A stretch of 44,435 nt of DNA from a virus. The notes under the pieces are model-generated. The model did not search any database and was not told the DNA's origin. It saw nothing but the letters and a program-made list of their open reading frames with translations. The DNA lies in the IMG/VR virus record IMGVR_UViG_3300037502_000991, positions 1-44,435 of that record, one strand, 5' to 3'. The first letter of the stretch is position 1. Each line of letters starts with the position of its first letter. Both the position numbers and the translations under genes were made by a program. This document shows, piece after piece, positions 6,244 through 13,748 of this stretch.

Positions 6244-8528
6244 TAGGCGCTCGTCCTCTGCTGCAACTCGGCGTTGGTCAGGCGGCGAGGGATGTAAGTG
6301 ATCTGCCGTATCCACTGCTGACCAGCTACGGACCCACTTGAGCTAGGTCCGTAATCCGCACCGATGCCAAGCCTTGTTAAACCCGGTGTGGGTGATCCAC
6401 TTGTGCTCAGTGTTGTCGCCGCTGCACCGTTTACAGACGCTGCTGCTGATCCCGTGGCGTAAGCGTAAGCTGCTTTCCCGGTAAAAAGCGTATTTGATGC
6501 GCCGTTTAAGATAGTAGTATTCGCGACAAAATTGTTGCTGTTGTTGTTTTCCTGTACAATCAGGTCGCCAACCACATAGTTATAGTACATCACGCGGTAG
6601 TTGTCGTAACCACCGTTGCCATCGTCCATCGAGTATTGCGCGGCACCAGCAGCTCCACCCGTCAGAACAGACGCGGCGCTGACCACCACCGTCCCCTCGC
6701 TCGCCGAGTACGGAAACTGACTGGTTGCCACGCTCGCCACATCGGCGTTGCGGGTGACGGTAGAAGCGGCTGTCGGGATGTAACTGGTGGCGAAGGCTCC
6801 GGCTTCGAGTTGGGCGCCCCAGACGTAAACACTGTCACCTGCCGTCTGAGATGACGGTCCCGGATAAAAATAAATTGTGGTCGTGCCAGCCGCTACGGAT
6901 GACGACGTGGTGAGAGTTACCTTTGTCCACCCAGTAGTCAGCCCCGTCATCGTCATCAAGTCGGTGCCAGTAATTGAACCGCTACCAGAAACAACAGCGG
7001 TGGTAGCAGCTATCCATGAACCATTATTTAGCCCGAAGCGAAGCGCAGTAGCAGTACCAGACCGCACCCAGAACGAAAGAGTGTGCTGTGCCACAATAGT
7101 TGTAGTAGCGGCACGATTGCGACTGGCATTTGAAGCAGAGGCAACAATTTCATCTGCTGTTTGCACGCCAGATGGAGCAATCGCACCATTCGCATTTACA
7201 GTCGTGCCGCCACCTCCGCTCGACCAGTTTGTGAAATCTTCCGAGTAAGTCGCCAGATTAGTCCTCGTCTCCTCAACGAGAAGCCCCCTCGCAGCCAGCG
7301 TCACCGGATCATAGTCCAGCCTCGGCCCATGCGCGGCAGCAGCAGACGGAGCGGCACCGTAGGAGCCTACATAGGGGTCGAGGGAGGCGCTGTCGGAGAG
7401 CTGCGCGCCCCAGAAACTGACGCTCTCGGTGCCAACCGGGCTCCACGTTTGAGCGCGAGTTGCCGTGGCGCTTGCGGCAAGCATGTACAACGGATAACGA
7501 CCAGTAGACGCTGCCGTGTACGTTATAGAAATCCGATACCACCCATCTGCAATGGCAGTAATCGAAGCGGTGCATGCACCATTTGCGGTGGCGGTTCCAG
7601 CCCCTGAGAGCGTGTAATTGGCCCACTCTGTCGCTTGGCCGTTAATGTAGATTTGGACGAAACTATATGTTCCGGCCTTGGCGTAGATTGACGCCGTGTA
7701 CTTGGTATCGGTGATCGACGGCGGTGACGTGCTTCCGATACGAGGGATTACTCCCGACCCAGCGTTAGCGGTGATCGTCTGCGCCGAAATAGAGCCGTTG
7801 GGCGCAGAAACTTTTGCGCCCGGTATCGTAACAACATTTTTGTCCCACGCGGCATTGTCGAACGCCTCGCTGTAGCCATAGATGTTCTTCGGCGTGCTCG
7901 GGTTATACAGCGGATAGGCAGAGGCATTCGCTTGCATGCCGCCGAGGTCGGAGCGGTAGAGGTGGGCGCCCCAGACATATACACCAGAGGTGTTGTCGCC
8001 TGTAAACGTCTTGGAGCCATATTGGTCAGCAGTGAATGTGCCGGTGTCTACAACGGATAGAACATAGTCGACCGTGGTATTTGCGATTTCAATGCGCCAC
8101 CAACCGCTGCCAACCGAAACAGGAGCCGGAATAGTACCGGAGCTTTGAGTTACGGCGCCGGTTGTCAAGTTGACCACTGCATAATCACCGGTGGTCTGCC
8201 CGATGGAAATAAAATTATACTCAGCAGCCCGCGCGTATATTACCCCGGCCTTGGAAACTCCCAAGAAGCCAGTCTGATACGTTCTGTGAACGCCGGAGGT
8301 GTTAGTCGCAATCAACTTGTCAGCCGTGGTCGTGCCATTTGGCGCTGCGATGCTATTTGCAGCAACCGTTACGTTGGTCTTTACCCAGCTACTCGCGTCG
8401 AACTGCTCGCTCGCCAGCAGCAGATTATGCGGAGCCCACTTGATGCGGCCATCCGCGTCCGTCACGGTGGCGAGGGAGCCGCGCGAGAAGGTAATTAGCT
8501 GCGTTGCATTGCCAGTTGTTGTCGGCAT
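6243..8528 (-). CDS. Head-spike/fibre-like protein with repeated modules
   Basis: 761 residues. It contains at least three related modules that begin with a signature such as NLLLASEQFDASSWVK, YGYSEAFDNAAWDK and NLATYSEDFTNWSS, each followed by a beta-rich jelly-roll-like stretch (TADKLIAT..., ISAQTITA..., TADEIVAS...). A C-terminal LamG-like part starts near SYIPTAASTVTRNADV. This is the pattern annotated as phage head spike fibre domain. Its place soon after capsid and decoration genes fits a capsid-attached fibre that could bind the host surface or glycans; that is inference. It starts at the stop of the upstream gene (overlap of 1 nt). Confidence 0.75.
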   Translation of the reverse strand: MPTTTGNATQLITFSRGSLATVTDADGRIKWAPHNLLLASEQFDASSWVKTNVTVAANSIAAPNGTTTADKLIATNTSGVHRTYQTGFLGVSKAGVIYARAAEYNFISIGQTTGDYAVVNLTTGAVTQSSGTIPAPVSVGSGWWRIEIANTTVDYVLSVVDTGTFTADQYGSKTFTGDNTSGVYVWGAHLYRSDLGGMQANASAYPLYNPSTPKNIYGYSEAFDNAAWDKNVVTIPGAKVSAPNGSISAQTITANAGSGVIPRIGSTSPPSITDTKYTASIYAKAGTYSFVQIYINGQATEWANYTLSGAGTATANGACTASITAIADGWYRISITYTAASTGRYPLYMLAASATATRAQTWSPVGTESVSFWGAQLSDSASLDPYVGSYGAAPSAAAAHGPRLDYDPVTLAARGLLVEETRTNLATYSEDFTNWSSGGGGTTVNANGAIAPSGVQTADEIVASASNASRNRAATTTIVAQHTLSFWVRSGTATALRFGLNNGSWIAATTAVVSGSGSITGTDLMTMTGLTTGWTKVTLTTSSSVAAGTTTIYFYPGPSSQTAGDSVYVWGAQLEAGAFATSYIPTAASTVTRNADVASVATSQFPYSASEGTVVVSAASVLTGGAAGAAQYSMDDGNGGYDNYRVMYYNYVVGDLIVQENNNSNNFVANTTILNGASNTLFTGKAAYAYATGSAAASVNGAAATTLSTSGSPTPGLTRLGIGADYGPSSSGSVAGQQWIRQITYIPRRLTNAELQQRTSA

Positions 8529-8770
8529 TAGAGAGTCCTCACCGCGTAGGTGTTGGAGATGTAGTCCATCGCAAAGCCTTGAGGCTCCGCACCAATGAGA
8601 TCAAGCGCATCGAGCCTTCTCAAGGCATATGAATCAGTTAAGAAGTCAATCGCGAAGCCGTTGTCTTCCGTTCCGAGAAGGTAAATCGCGCCATTGCCAC
8701 CGGCACCGCCAACGCTCGGCGGGCCGAATGGAGAGCGTATCCCGCTGATAGGCGAGACTAGCTTACGCAT
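8528..8770 (-). CDS. Small virion-region protein with repeated AIDF motif
   Basis: 80 residues from ATG 8770 (MRKLVSPISGIRSPFG), chosen because it overlaps the upstream stop by only 8 nt. The C-terminal half contains two copies of a 14-residue motif: AIDFLTDSYALRRL and AMDYISNTYAVRTL. A third related copy (AIDFMLDEYVVKM) ends the protein at 32759-32968. The function is unknown; it lies between a decoration-like gene and the spike-fibre gene. Confidence 0.6.
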   Translation of the reverse strand: MRKLVSPISGIRSPFGPPSVGGAGGNGAIYLLGTEDNGFAIDFLTDSYALRRLDALDLIGAEPQGFAMDYISNTYAVRTL

Positions 8771-9047
8771 GAGACACAACCACCGGAACGATTTCCGTGG
8801 CGTAGGCATAAACTCGATTAGCTCCGCTCAAGCCGGGAAACAAATCAGAAAGGAGCGTGTTGCGCTCACCCTGGCCAGGATTATAGCGAATAGAACCCGC
8901 CGTGCTCGTTGGCGTCACCGCGCCGACCGTGGCCTTGATAAGGATGTGATTGGAACCGACGTTCTGAAACGTGATTGCTGGCACGTTTGCGTCGGTAAGC
9001 TGAACCCACGCATTAGCCGTGGTGTTGATCGTCGTATTCTGTGGCAT
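8763..9047 (-). CDS. Small virion protein, decoration-like
   Basis: 94 residues, Thr/Asn-rich and beta-predicted (MPQNTTINTTANAWVQLTDA, then VGSNHILIKATVGAV). No charged helical segment, no TM. Such small beta proteins after the major capsid gene are often capsid-decorating or fibre-base proteins. The family is not recognised, so the role is inferred from position and composition. Confidence 0.6.
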   Translation of the reverse strand: MPQNTTINTTANAWVQLTDANVPAITFQNVGSNHILIKATVGAVTPTSTAGSIRYNPGQGERNTLLSDLFPGLSGANRVYAYATEIVPVVVSHA

Positions 9048-9107
9048 TTCGAACTCCGTTCATTTCGGATGGTAGGGCGACCCCAATGGAGCCGCCCCTT
9101 AGAGTCG

Positions 9108-9551
9108 TTAGGTAGCAGCCACCGAGGAACCGACGAAAGTCGCCGGGGCCTGAGCGTCGTGGCTCACGATGGCATAGACGGTCACGGAAGCATTGGTGCC
9201 CGTGGTGCCCACGCCATTGAGGCGCAGATACCGCTTGGCACCGCGATAGCCCACCGCGCCGATGCACTTGTTGTCATCGGTATCCGCCGTCACGGAAAGA
9301 GCAAACGTGCCATCTGTGGTATCGGCGGCGACAAGAGCCGAAGCCCCGGAAGCCGCAGTCGTGTCCGAGTGCTGGGCCGTGAAGGTGAAGCCCGCCGTAT
9401 CGCCAGCATCCGTCACCGTGTTCGTATGAAGAACGATGGCGGCGCTATCGAAGCCACGGGTATCAACCCAAGCGGAGGCTCCCGGCGTGGTGCCGGACAG
9501 GGTAATGGCCCCCAGATGAACGATCTGGATATTAGACTTGAGGTCACGCAT
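9108..9551 (-). CDS. Decoration-like capsid-region protein
   Basis: 147 residues, Ala/Thr-rich with alternating beta pattern: MRDLKSNIQIVHLGAITLSG, then ASAWVDTRGFDSAAIVLHTN, GFTFTAQHSDTTAA and a final VTVYAIVSHDAQAP. I recall similar proteins next to HK97-type capsid genes, where they are annotated as head or decoration proteins. It follows the capsid gene after a strong hairpin. Assigned by position and fold-like pattern only. Confidence 0.6.
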   Translation of the reverse strand: MRDLKSNIQIVHLGAITLSGTTPGASAWVDTRGFDSAAIVLHTNTVTDAGDTAGFTFTAQHSDTTAASGASALVAADTTDGTFALSVTADTDDNKCIGAVGYRGAKRYLRLNGVGTTGTNASVTVYAIVSHDAQAPATFVGSSVAAT

Positions 9552-9583
9552 TGATTGAGTTCCTTATGCGCTTGATTGAGGAA

Positions 9584-9605
9584 GGGGGCGGATTAAACCG
9601 CCCCC
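9584..9605 (-). terminator. Strong hairpin after the capsid gene, attenuator or terminator
   Basis: The plus strand reads GGGGGCGG-ATTAAA-CCGCCCCC, a perfect 8-bp GC stem with a 6-nt loop. On the minus strand it is followed by TTCCTCAATC, which is only weakly T-rich, so it may attenuate transcription or stabilise the capsid mRNA 3' end instead of fully stopping it. It would help explain a high capsid dose relative to downstream genes. Confidence 0.65.
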
Positions 9606-9611
9606 CGATTG

Positions 9612-10907
9612 TTACGAGCCGAGCTTCACCAGCTTGATGGCTTCGAAATTCACCACATCGCCGCCCACGCGCTTCGTGGTGTAGAACTCCACGTAGGGCT
9701 TGGCAGAGTAGGGGTCACGAAGCGTGCGGATGCCGAGGCGGTCCACGATCTGATAGGCCTCGCGCATATCGCCAACGGCGATGGAGAGCGAGTTCGAAGC
9801 CGGATCGGGCATGTCCTCGAAGGCCGCAACCGGATAGCCGAGCAGCGTGGCTGGCTGACCGGCCTGAATGCCGGGAGACCAGATGTAAGCGCCATCGGAA
9901 TCCTTGGCCTTGCGAACCAGCTTCGTGGTTGCGCGATTCATGAACCAAGTGGCGTTAGCACGATACTGCTGCTTTAGGCCATAGAGCGCATTGATGAGCG
10001 CATCACCGCCATCGGGGGCAGAGGCCAGAGCGCCGGAAGCGCCCGTGGGGAACTGCTCGATGGTGCCCGGAAGCGTGGTGCCCGAGGCATAGGTGAGGAA
10101 GCCGCGCGGCTTGTTGACGCCGTTGCCGACCACGAAGGCGTTGGCTTCGTCGCGGGCGAACTTCTCGGCAACCTTGGAGGCAAGCCATGCTTCCATGTTG
10201 ATCGAGGCATCGTCCAAAAGCTTCTGCGTCGCCTTGGGCTTCGCATAAAGCTCATGAGCCGGAATGCGCCACTTGCCGAGCTGCGGCGTGTTGGTCTCGG
10301 CGCGGGAGTCCGTTTCACCAACCCAACCGGAAGAGGCTTCGTTCAGATCGAATAGACCTTCGAGAGCATCGGTAGAGATGACCTGAACCGAAGCATAGGC
10401 ACGCATCGGGGAAGATTCGAAAACCTTCATAACGATACGGCCCGAGAGGTCCGGGTTGACCACATAACCGCCATCGGGATCGGCACCGACCGAGAGAGCC
10501 TTGCGCTCCTCGACGCCCATGACCTCTTCGCCCTTGCGGAGGAAGGTGTCGAACGCGGCCTTGTAGCCTTCCATGTCGGCGGAACCGAAGGAGCCGATCA
10601 CGGCACCGCGACGGCGGGCATTCATGGAAGCCCATTCCTGGGCCTTGCGGTCGAAGTCGAGAACATTGCCGTTCTCATCGGTCACGACACGCGACTGACG
10701 CTTCGCCGCAAGCACGGCTTCGTCGGCAATCTTCTGAGCCTTTTCGAGGTCTTCCTCGATCTTGCGGAGCTTCGCCTCGGTCACGACATCGGCGGAGCCC
10801 TTCTTTTCGATCTGGGCAAGCCGTTCATCGTTGGCCTTCTTGAACTCTTCGAATCCGGCGTGAAGCGCGTCAACCGCGCCGATTGCCTTCTTGATTTCCT
10901 CTGACAT
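9612..10907 (-). CDS. HK97-family major capsid protein
   Basis: 431 residues from ATG 10907. Residues 1-80 form a charged coiled-coil scaffold region (EEFKKANDERLAQIEKKGSA), the delta domain removed by the prohead protease in this family. The mature shell domain follows (ALSVGADPDGGYVVNPDLSG, then GKWRIPAHELYAKPKATQKL, FVVGNGVNKPRGFL and AVGDMREAYQIVDRLGIR), all characteristic HK97-fold landmarks. Length is normal for the family. It overlaps the end of the protease gene by 38 nt, usual for this pair. Confidence 0.95.
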   Translation of the reverse strand: MSEEIKKAIGAVDALHAGFEEFKKANDERLAQIEKKGSADVVTEAKLRKIEEDLEKAQKIADEAVLAAKRQSRVVTDENGNVLDFDRKAQEWASMNARRRGAVIGSFGSADMEGYKAAFDTFLRKGEEVMGVEERKALSVGADPDGGYVVNPDLSGRIVMKVFESSPMRAYASVQVISTDALEGLFDLNEASSGWVGETDSRAETNTPQLGKWRIPAHELYAKPKATQKLLDDASINMEAWLASKVAEKFARDEANAFVVGNGVNKPRGFLTYASGTTLPGTIEQFPTGASGALASAPDGGDALINALYGLKQQYRANATWFMNRATTKLVRKAKDSDGAYIWSPGIQAGQPATLLGYPVAAFEDMPDPASNSLSIAVGDMREAYQIVDRLGIRTLRDPYSAKPYVEFYTTKRVGGDVVNFEAIKLVKLGS

Positions 10908-12030
10908 TGAATACACCTTTGAGTTTTGTCAGCTTTTCCGTGAGGGTATCAAGCCCCTCGGTTACTGCCACTTCCTCGCCAGCGTCTCGCTGTTTCAGTA
11001 GGGCCTTGAATCCGTGGAGGGTAAGAGCCACGGCCTCTTTGCGAGAGTATCCTGCATCACGCAGGAACTTCTCAAAATCGCGTTCTGTGTGGATGGATTC
11101 CGCACTCTTAACGTTCGTCACCTTGGCATCGGGAAGCATCGGGAAGGTGACTAGGGAGATTTCGAACAGATCAAGCTCCATGAGCTTGCGGACCCGACCA
11201 TCACCTTCCATCGTGGCCTCGACGGTGCGATAGCCGATGGACATGGAGTCGATAGCCCCGGCGCGAAGAAGCGCCATAGCCTCGCGGCCCTTCTCGACTT
11301 CCTTAAGCAAGCGGCCACGGACAAAGAGGCCGCGTTCGTCTTCATAGATTTCATCCCAGACCCCGATGGGCTGAGACATATCGTGCTGCCAAAGCATCTT
11401 GACCTTGCGGGCACCGAGCGATTTGCGGAAGGCACCGCGCTCGACCACATCCATGCCTTGATCGACTACGCCGAAGACGGAGGCATATCCTTCAAAGACG
11501 CCATCCTGATCAGGCTCTCGCTTGAGGGTGAGCGAGAAATTCTTGTGCTGGATTGATTCGTCCATGAACTTGTCGCCTTCATTGGAGCTTTCGCGGTCAA
11601 CGATCTTGTTCGCCCATGACTTGCCCGGATCACCGCCCCACAAGGCCCAGGCTATGCGCCCTGCGGAAGGGTATCCATCTTCACCGGGAGACCATCCTTG
11701 GCCTTGCTTGTCTACTTCGTGGCGGGCGAAATAAGACTTCATCCGCTTAACGGTATCGAGCGAGAGATTACGGCGGTTCTTAATGTCGCGTGCGCGTGCA
11801 ACTCCGATCTCGGTGCCGCCACGGCCAAACTCTTCGCGCCATGCAAGGCCGCGCTCGGCTTCGCGTGCCATAGCCTCGGTCGGTGAGAATCCGTCTGCCT
11901 TGCCTTCCCACTTGGAAATGCACACGGCATATCGCTGATCTTCATCAGGAAAATCGGCCATAGCTTCCTCGTCGCTCATGCAACGGGAGAGAAATTCGTC
12001 TTCGCTTTCGGTCGGACCGGGGCTAGGCAT
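10870..12030 (-). CDS. Prohead protease (S78 family) with N-terminal extension
   Basis: 386 residues. Residues 1-150 are an extension with the SWEG-like region (YAVCISKWEGKADGF) and a helical segment (NRRNLSLDTVKRMKSYFARH) seen in some phage protease fusions. The protease proper begins about residue 160 (FEGYASVFGVVDQGMDVVER), with the catalytic His in LWQHDMSQPIG and Ser in AIDSMSIGYR. It would cleave capsid delta domains and itself during prohead maturation. The C-terminus (EGLDTLTEKLTKLKGV) is coiled-coil-like. Encoded between the MuF-like gene and the capsid gene, the expected order. Confidence 0.92.
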   Translation of the reverse strand: MPSPGPTESEDEFLSRCMSDEEAMADFPDEDQRYAVCISKWEGKADGFSPTEAMAREAERGLAWREEFGRGGTEIGVARARDIKNRRNLSLDTVKRMKSYFARHEVDKQGQGWSPGEDGYPSAGRIAWALWGGDPGKSWANKIVDRESSNEGDKFMDESIQHKNFSLTLKREPDQDGVFEGYASVFGVVDQGMDVVERGAFRKSLGARKVKMLWQHDMSQPIGVWDEIYEDERGLFVRGRLLKEVEKGREAMALLRAGAIDSMSIGYRTVEATMEGDGRVRKLMELDLFEISLVTFPMLPDAKVTNVKSAESIHTERDFEKFLRDAGYSRKEAVALTLHGFKALLKQRDAGEEVAVTEGLDTLTEKLTKLKGVFNVRGNQEGNRRG

Positions 12031-12059
12031 GATGGCAATATATCATTGGTTGATGGAAA

Positions 12060-13748
12060 TCACAACATGGCCTCGAAGGCTTCTTCGTCAATGATGTAAC
12101 CGAGCGCGCACCGGCAATTATGATTGACTATGCCGTTGCTTATTAGTAGTCCTGTATCGCTCTCAAAATTATACACAGGACCATCATAATGGAACGTCTC
12201 GATAGAAGTGCATTCAAGAAGCTCGAAGGCCCTGTTGCTGTTAGATGGAAGGCAATTCGAGTTAGCAATTACGCTTTCGCCAAAGAACTGTTCGATACTG
12301 GGCATACCGTCAACAGCATCGCTCAAAAACTCAATCTTTCTAGGGCTATGGTTTATACCATTTTTGAAGAGCTTGGCCTTCCGCGTTTGAGTGTTTCCGA
12401 AGGCAACAAGAGGTCCGCTGCCTTGATGACTGAAAGTCAACGCATTGCCAGAGCCAGAAATGCTCATGAAGCAATCCGCAAAATCGGCAGAAATAGAATT
12501 GCTCAATCCGAGCATTCTGTTCGCCAGCAATCGACCGGAAACTATATCGGCATGGGTGAATCCGAATTGGCCGAAAAGTTGATTGCCAAAGGTTTTCATC
12601 CGATCCCGCAAGCTGCCGTTGAAGGATACAATATCGACTTGCTCTGTGACCACCTCGCCGTGGAAGTTCACAACTACACCACTCGACCCAGCGACAAGAC
12701 GCAAATTCTTTCCAGAATCATAAAGCTCTTGTGCGCTAATGTATCCATCATTTACGTCAGAACTGGACCGCATTTCCCGGTCATTAGCGATGCGGCTGTG
12801 AATCAGATTGTCGCCTTTTACGATCTTACCAGCGGCAACCCATCCTCTATCGGTAAGTATCGGGTGATTAGGGGTGACGGTCAAATTGATTGGACCGCCG
12901 AAAGACATCTTTATGAGCTGGCCGATATAGTTTCGGCGTATGCCGCGCTTAAGGCCAGCAGTTAAAATCATAGTGTCAGGATGGAAACAATTGATGACCT
13001 CATCCGCAGCCCCGGCGGGGTCGCCCGGATAATGCAAATCGGAATCGCCCACGCGGAAGGTGTCATCCATTCCAACGGTGTCACCATCAGCCGCGCGGTG
13101 TGTGTCGCGGGTGCGGTCATCTGCGGTTGCAAGCCATTGTTTTTTCATGGGCAATCCGGTTTGCTTGGCCGCTTCTTGTGAACCGAAATTGGCCGCGCCA
13201 TGTGTCTCGGTGCGGGCGATCATATTTGCGCGGTAGTCGGCTATTTGCGGAACAAGATCGAGGATATAATTGGCGGTGCCGCGCTGACCGAGGCCATCCT
13301 CGTAGCCTTTGCGAACAGCGCGGATGACTTGATCGCGGGTCGTGTCGGTCACTTCCGTGATGCGGCGACGGATGGCCTCTTGCTCAATATAGCGCAACGC
13401 AAGGCGGCGCATGATTTGGGCGAAGCTCTCTTTGGTTTCCTTTGTCTCAAGATCGAGACCACGCGATTTGCCTTGCTCATAAACGCGAGAGCCAAAGGTG
13501 GTGACGGAAGCCAGTGCCATTTGTTGATATGTCGCGGCGATGCGGTCATAGAACCCGCGCGGCAAGACAACATTGCCGGTCTGTTCCCAATGGCTCACCA
13601 TCTCGCGCATGGCGGCTTCTAGTTCGCTCTTGAGACGGCCACGAAATTGAATCGTCAGCCGATCAAGCAATGCGCCTTGGCGGCGCACTTCCCGGCGCGG
13701 GTTTTGGTCAATGAGCCTTCGTGCCATATGCCAGCGCCTTGATGTCAT
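12060..13748 (-). CDS. MuF-like head morphogenesis protein interrupted by an intein
   Basis: 562 codons. Residues 1-253 are the N-extein: a helical region followed by the MuF/SPP1 gp7-type domain (RTETHGAANFGSQEAAKQTG, DRTRDTHRAADGDTVGMDD, LHYPGDPAGAADEVIN). Residues 254-544 are the intein and 545-562 the C-extein (CRCALGYIIDEEAFEAML). Joining the exteins restores the conserved INCRC motif and gives a 271-residue protein. MuF-type proteins are minor capsid components linked to the portal. The gene overlaps the portal gene; an internal ATG at 13727 shortens the overlap to 20 nt and is an alternative start. Splicing is predicted from motifs and not shown. Confidence 0.92.
   Translation of the reverse strand: MTSRRWHMARRLIDQNPRREVRRQGALLDRLTIQFRGRLKSELEAAMREMVSHWEQTGNVVLPRGFYDRIAATYQQMALASVTTFGSRVYEQGKSRGLDLETKETKESFAQIMRRLALRYIEQEAIRRRITEVTDTTRDQVIRAVRKGYEDGLGQRGTANYILDLVPQIADYRANMIARTETHGAANFGSQEAAKQTGLPMKKQWLATADDRTRDTHRAADGDTVGMDDTFRVGDSDLHYPGDPAGAADEVINCFHPDTMILTAGLKRGIRRNYIGQLIKMSFGGPINLTVTPNHPILTDRGWVAAGKIVKGDNLIHSRIANDREMRSSSDVNDGYISAQELYDSGKNLRLVAGSSGVVVNFHGEVVTEQVDIVSFNGSLRDRMKTFGNQLFGQFGFTHADIVSGRLLANRMLGLSNSISADFADCFMSISGSGNALTFSHQGSGPLVAFGNTQTRKAKLFKNGINHSPRKIEFLSDAVDGMPSIEQFFGESVIANSNCLPSNSNRAFELLECTSIETFHYDGPVYNFESDTGLLISNGIVNHNCRCALGYIIDEEAFEAML
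12117..12989 (-). other. Intein (Hint splicing element) inserted at INCRC
   Basis: 291 codons in frame. It starts with Cys (CFHPDTMILT, block A), has block B with TPNH at intein residues 39-42 followed by PILTDRGWVAAGKI, and ends with blocks F and G (FHYDGPVYNF at 266-275, LLISNGIVNHN at 281-291). The +1 residue is Cys. All class 1 splicing residues are present: Cys1, block-B Thr and His, penultimate His290, Asn291, Cys+1. The central ~190 residues contain no LAGLIDADG or HNH nuclease on this strand; instead the opposite strand encodes a nuclease-like protein covering intein residues 9-267. A mini-intein needs only ~130-150 residues, so the extra length fits the embedded antisense gene or a large Hint variant. 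Confidence 0.93.
12189..12965 (+). CDS. Putative homing endonuclease encoded antisense inside the intein
   Basis: 258 residues on the strand opposite the intein, entirely inside it. Residues 31-66 form a helix-turn-helix (TGHTVNSIAQKLNLSRAMVY). Residues about 118-192 look like a Vsr/PD-(D/E)XK-type nuclease: E124 and E126 in GMGESELAEKL, then GYNID with D150, LAVEVH with E159 and H161, and the strand VSIIYV (185-190). The C-terminal part has YRVIRGDG (224-231), a motif I recall from phage nucleases of this kind. An AGGA at 12177-12180 stands 8 nt before the ATG. Codons are in exact register with intein codons. It would cut intein-less MuF alleles; that is inference. No convincing promoter seen. 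Confidence 0.82.
   Translation: MERLDRSAFKKLEGPVAVRWKAIRVSNYAFAKELFDTGHTVNSIAQKLNLSRAMVYTIFEELGLPRLSVSEGNKRSAALMTESQRIARARNAHEAIRKIGRNRIAQSEHSVRQQSTGNYIGMGESELAEKLIAKGFHPIPQAAVEGYNIDLLCDHLAVEVHNYTTRPSDKTQILSRIIKLLCANVSIIYVRTGPHFPVISDAAVNQIVAFYDLTSGNPSSIGKYRVIRGDGQIDWTAERHLYELADIVSAYAALKASS

Noticed and set aside
5599-6315. Longer 238-codon start of the HNH gene
   Set aside because: The upstream extension would overlap the fibre gene by 73 nt; the ATG at 6243 gives a TAATG junction and starts the recognisable domain.
8694-9554. Plus-strand frame of 286 codons opposite decoration genes
   Set aside because: In register with the minus-strand gene and open because TTA, CTA and TCA codons are rare there. 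Arg-rich sequence with no domain pattern; treated as a shadow.
12208-12390. Additional 60-codon frame on the plus strand within the intein
   Set aside because: Nested in another frame of the 258-codon antisense gene, no motif, no RBS.
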